Source of the DNA: Bradyrhizobium sp. Ec3.3
Lineage (GTDB): Bacteria; Pseudomonadota; Alphaproteobacteria; Rhizobiales; Xanthobacteraceae
Length of the DNA stretch: 42,344 nucleotides
Direction: 5' to 3'
NCBI RefSeq assembly: GCF_000472925.1
Contig: NZ_AXAS01000067.1
Span: 1 to 42,344 of the forward strand
Shown here: in pieces, positions 41,159 to 42,344 of the stretch
Layout: each line of letters starts with the position of its first letter
Numbering within the stretch: the first letter of the stretch is position 1
The notes under the pieces: model-generated
What the model saw: the letters and a program-made list of their open reading frames with translations, nothing else
Database searches by the model: none
What the model was told of the DNA's origin: nothing
Position numbers and translations under genes: made by a program

Positions 41159-41484
41159 GGTTTCTGAGCGGGACACCGCAAGAGCGGGCCGGGATGATCG
41201 TGCCTACGCTTTGGCTTTTCTGCCGGCCCCCGTGTGCGCCGGAATCGACCACATTGGTTGAGATCGCGCTGAAGGCCAAAAAAAGATCTCCGCTCTTCCC
41301 GTAGAAGAATGGAATATTGAACTCGAAGAGAGTGACAAACGGTGCATCGCTCTGATGCGGGAGCGCTCTCTACCGTGATTTGTTTCACAGATAGAAAAAC
41401 ACTATCCGGGTGACAAACCCGAGTGAGGCACTGGGCTTGCTTTGAGCCAGATGTTGTTCACATGCAGCTCCAAGGAGGCAAGTA
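41159..41484. other. intergenic region, no gene supported
   Basis: The region contains a short tail reading LVEIALKAKK (about 41255-41280) that recurs near 41948-41970 in altered form. Otherwise I see nothing beyond the strong ribosome binding site of the next gene. Confidence 0.35.
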
Positions 41485-41667
41485 ATGAATGAAATGCGTG
41501 AACTGACTGACACGGAAGTCGAGTCGGTTTGTGGCGGGATCTCCGACCTCGGCAAGTACATCACAAAGGCGGTTGGTGACGCTATCAGCGCTGCCATCGG
41601 GGATAAACCTGGTAACGGCCCTGGTGTTTATCCTCAGCCGGCGTACAGTCCGAAGTCGCAGCTTTAA
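41485..41667 (+). CDS. small peptide with double-glycine-type leader
   Basis: A 60-residue peptide. The first 18 residues, MNEMRELTDTEVESVCGG, have the acidic, hydrophobic pattern and final GG of leaders cut by C39-type peptidase/ABC exporters. The remaining 42 residues (ISDLGKYITKAVGDAISAAI, then a Gly/Pro-rich tail) include an amphipathic helix, as in class II bacteriocins or microcins. AAGGAGG lies 8 bases before the ATG and a good terminator follows, so the gene is a complete single unit. No exporter or immunity gene is visible nearby. Confidence 0.7.
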   Translation: MNEMRELTDTEVESVCGGISDLGKYITKAVGDAISAAIGDKPGNGPGVYPQPAYSPKSQL

Positions 41668-41701
41668 GTCACGTTAAATCTCGAACGCGACAGGCGACGA
41701 G

Positions 41702-41732
41702 AGCCCGCTGCGAAATTGGCAGCGGGCTTTTC
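41702..41732 (+). terminator. rho-independent terminator
   Basis: AGCCCGCTGC (41702-41711) pairs perfectly with GCAGCGGGCT (41719-41728) around a 7-base loop and runs into TTTT. It ends the transcript of the small double-glycine peptide gene. Confidence 0.85.
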
Positions 41733-42008
41733 GGCTATGAGACAACCCAATCTCAGATCAGCACCGGTCGTAGCCGCGGCTAACCATTTGGAGAATTGGC
41801 GTCGGGTGGTAGATCTTTGATCAGCCTGCATCGTGGGTCACGCCATGCTGTGGGTTAGAGCCGAGGCGGAAGCAACACCTCCCTTCCTCTCTGCTTTTCG
41901 GTTATACAGAAATATGACAAGGTCAATTAAGGTTACATCCGCAGGCTGGTTGAGATCGGGCTAAAGGCGAAGGGGAAATGAGCCCTGTGCTTCAGATAAC
42001 TCTCTGAA

Positions 42009-42206
42009 TTGCACTTGCCCCACTGGCTGATCATCGCCGGCAGCGCTTTGGTCGCACTCGGGTTTGTCGGTCTCATCATCCAGCGCATCAGGGCTCCGAC
42101 ATCCGAACAAAACGAAGATCCTGAATCCACTGATAAGGAAATTGCCGAAAATCTGGATCGCTCGTCGTGCCGACGATCTCGTTCCGACTGCTCTATGGTT
42201 TGCTGA
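42009..42206 (+). CDS. possible small membrane protein
   Basis: A TTG-started reading of 65 residues with one hydrophobic segment (WLIIAGSALVALGFVGLIIQ) and an acidic tail (TSEQNEDPESTDKEIAENLD). The last 15 residues run into the integrase fragment in another frame, so the natural C-terminus may have been lost. No family is known to me. Confidence 0.35.
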   Translation: MHLPHWLIIAGSALVALGFVGLIIQRIRAPTSEQNEDPESTDKEIAENLDRSSCRRSRSDCSMVC

Positions 42207-42344
42207 TCATAGGCCATGGCCGGCGGCAGATCCTGTGGTTTGGGGTGACCGCGCACCCGACGGCCGAATGGCTCGCCAATCAGCTCACTGAAGCCTGTGG
42301 CTGGGAGCAAATCCCTCGTTACTTAATCAGGGACCGCGATCGAG
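42167..42344 (+). pseudogene. integrase/transposase (DDE, rve-type) fragment, cut by window end
   Basis: The plus-strand frame reads VPTISFRLLYGLLIIGHGRR, QILWFGVTAHPTAEWLANQL and EACGWEQIPRYLIRDRD, a conserved stretch of integrase-core proteins ending in the RDRD motif of the catalytic region. The N-terminal part of the gene is absent upstream, so it is truncated at 5'. The 3' part lies outside the window. It marks a decayed mobile element at the right edge. Confidence 0.7.

Noticed and set aside
42009..42310. Minus-strand ORF of 125 codons at the right end
   Set aside because: It is the antisense of the integrase fragment; the plus-strand reading carries the conserved integrase motifs.
1..42344. 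CRISPR arrays, tRNA or rRNA genes
   Set aside because: I looked for regularly spaced repeats and for tRNA-like T-loop sequences and saw none; I could not run a dedicated scan.

Overview
The window looks like a piece of a GC-rich alphaproteobacterial chromosome of the Bradyrhizobium/Rhodopseudomonas type. The basis is base composition plus several small conserved hypothetical families that I associate with that group; no rRNA, tRNA or housekeeping marker is present to confirm it.

Left part (about 1-11.3 kb): a few small ORFs and two decayed copies of an SRAP/YedK-type gene lead into a ureide (allantoin) catabolism region. A minus-strand operon encodes a branched-chain-amino-acid-type ABC transporter (binding protein, two permeases, two ATPases), an Asp/Glu/hydantoin-type racemase and a GntR/FCD regulator. 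Divergently, puuE (allantoinase), allA (ureidoglycolate lyase) and allE (ureidoglycine aminohydrolase) run on the plus strand. The divergent promoter region carries three evenly spaced TTGT-N2-ACAA-like sites overlapping the promoter elements I can see, which fits autoregulation by the GntR protein encoded at the operon's end.

Middle part (about 11.6-22.5 kb): two unusual Hsp70-family proteins and a DUF2760 membrane protein form one minus-strand group. A DHA2-type MFS exporter and a DUF5996-like protein follow. Then comes a gene-poor stretch with hairpins, direct repeats and an acetoacetate decarboxylase remnant.

Core (about 22.6-38.3 kb): a bacterial microcompartment (BMC) locus in two divergent operons next to a GAF/PucR-type regulator. 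The minus operon encodes BMC-P, BMC-H, CoA-acylating aldehyde dehydrogenase, an EutJ-like protein, BMC-T, a malate/lactate-type dehydrogenase with an extra N-terminal segment, and a zinc alcohol dehydrogenase. The plus operon encodes an AttH/CrtC-like protein, a HAD phosphatase with a tail resembling an encapsulation peptide, a free-standing phosphohistidine (PEP-utiliser mobile) domain, an unrecognised 469-residue protein, a 190-residue winged-helix-like protein, a pyruvate-phosphate-dikinase-like protein with a degenerate pyruvate domain, and a second BMC-H. No classical signature enzyme (diol or glycerol dehydratase, ethanolamine lyase, glycyl radical enzyme, aldolase) is present. The dikinase-like module is therefore the best candidate for generating the aldehyde precursor, and this is the most interesting system in the window.

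Right part (38.3-42.3 kb): small hypothetical genes, a periplasmic ClpP-like protein with a partial duplicate, a double-glycine-leader-type small peptide followed by a clear terminator, and an integrase/transposase fragment cut by the window end. No CRISPR array was seen.
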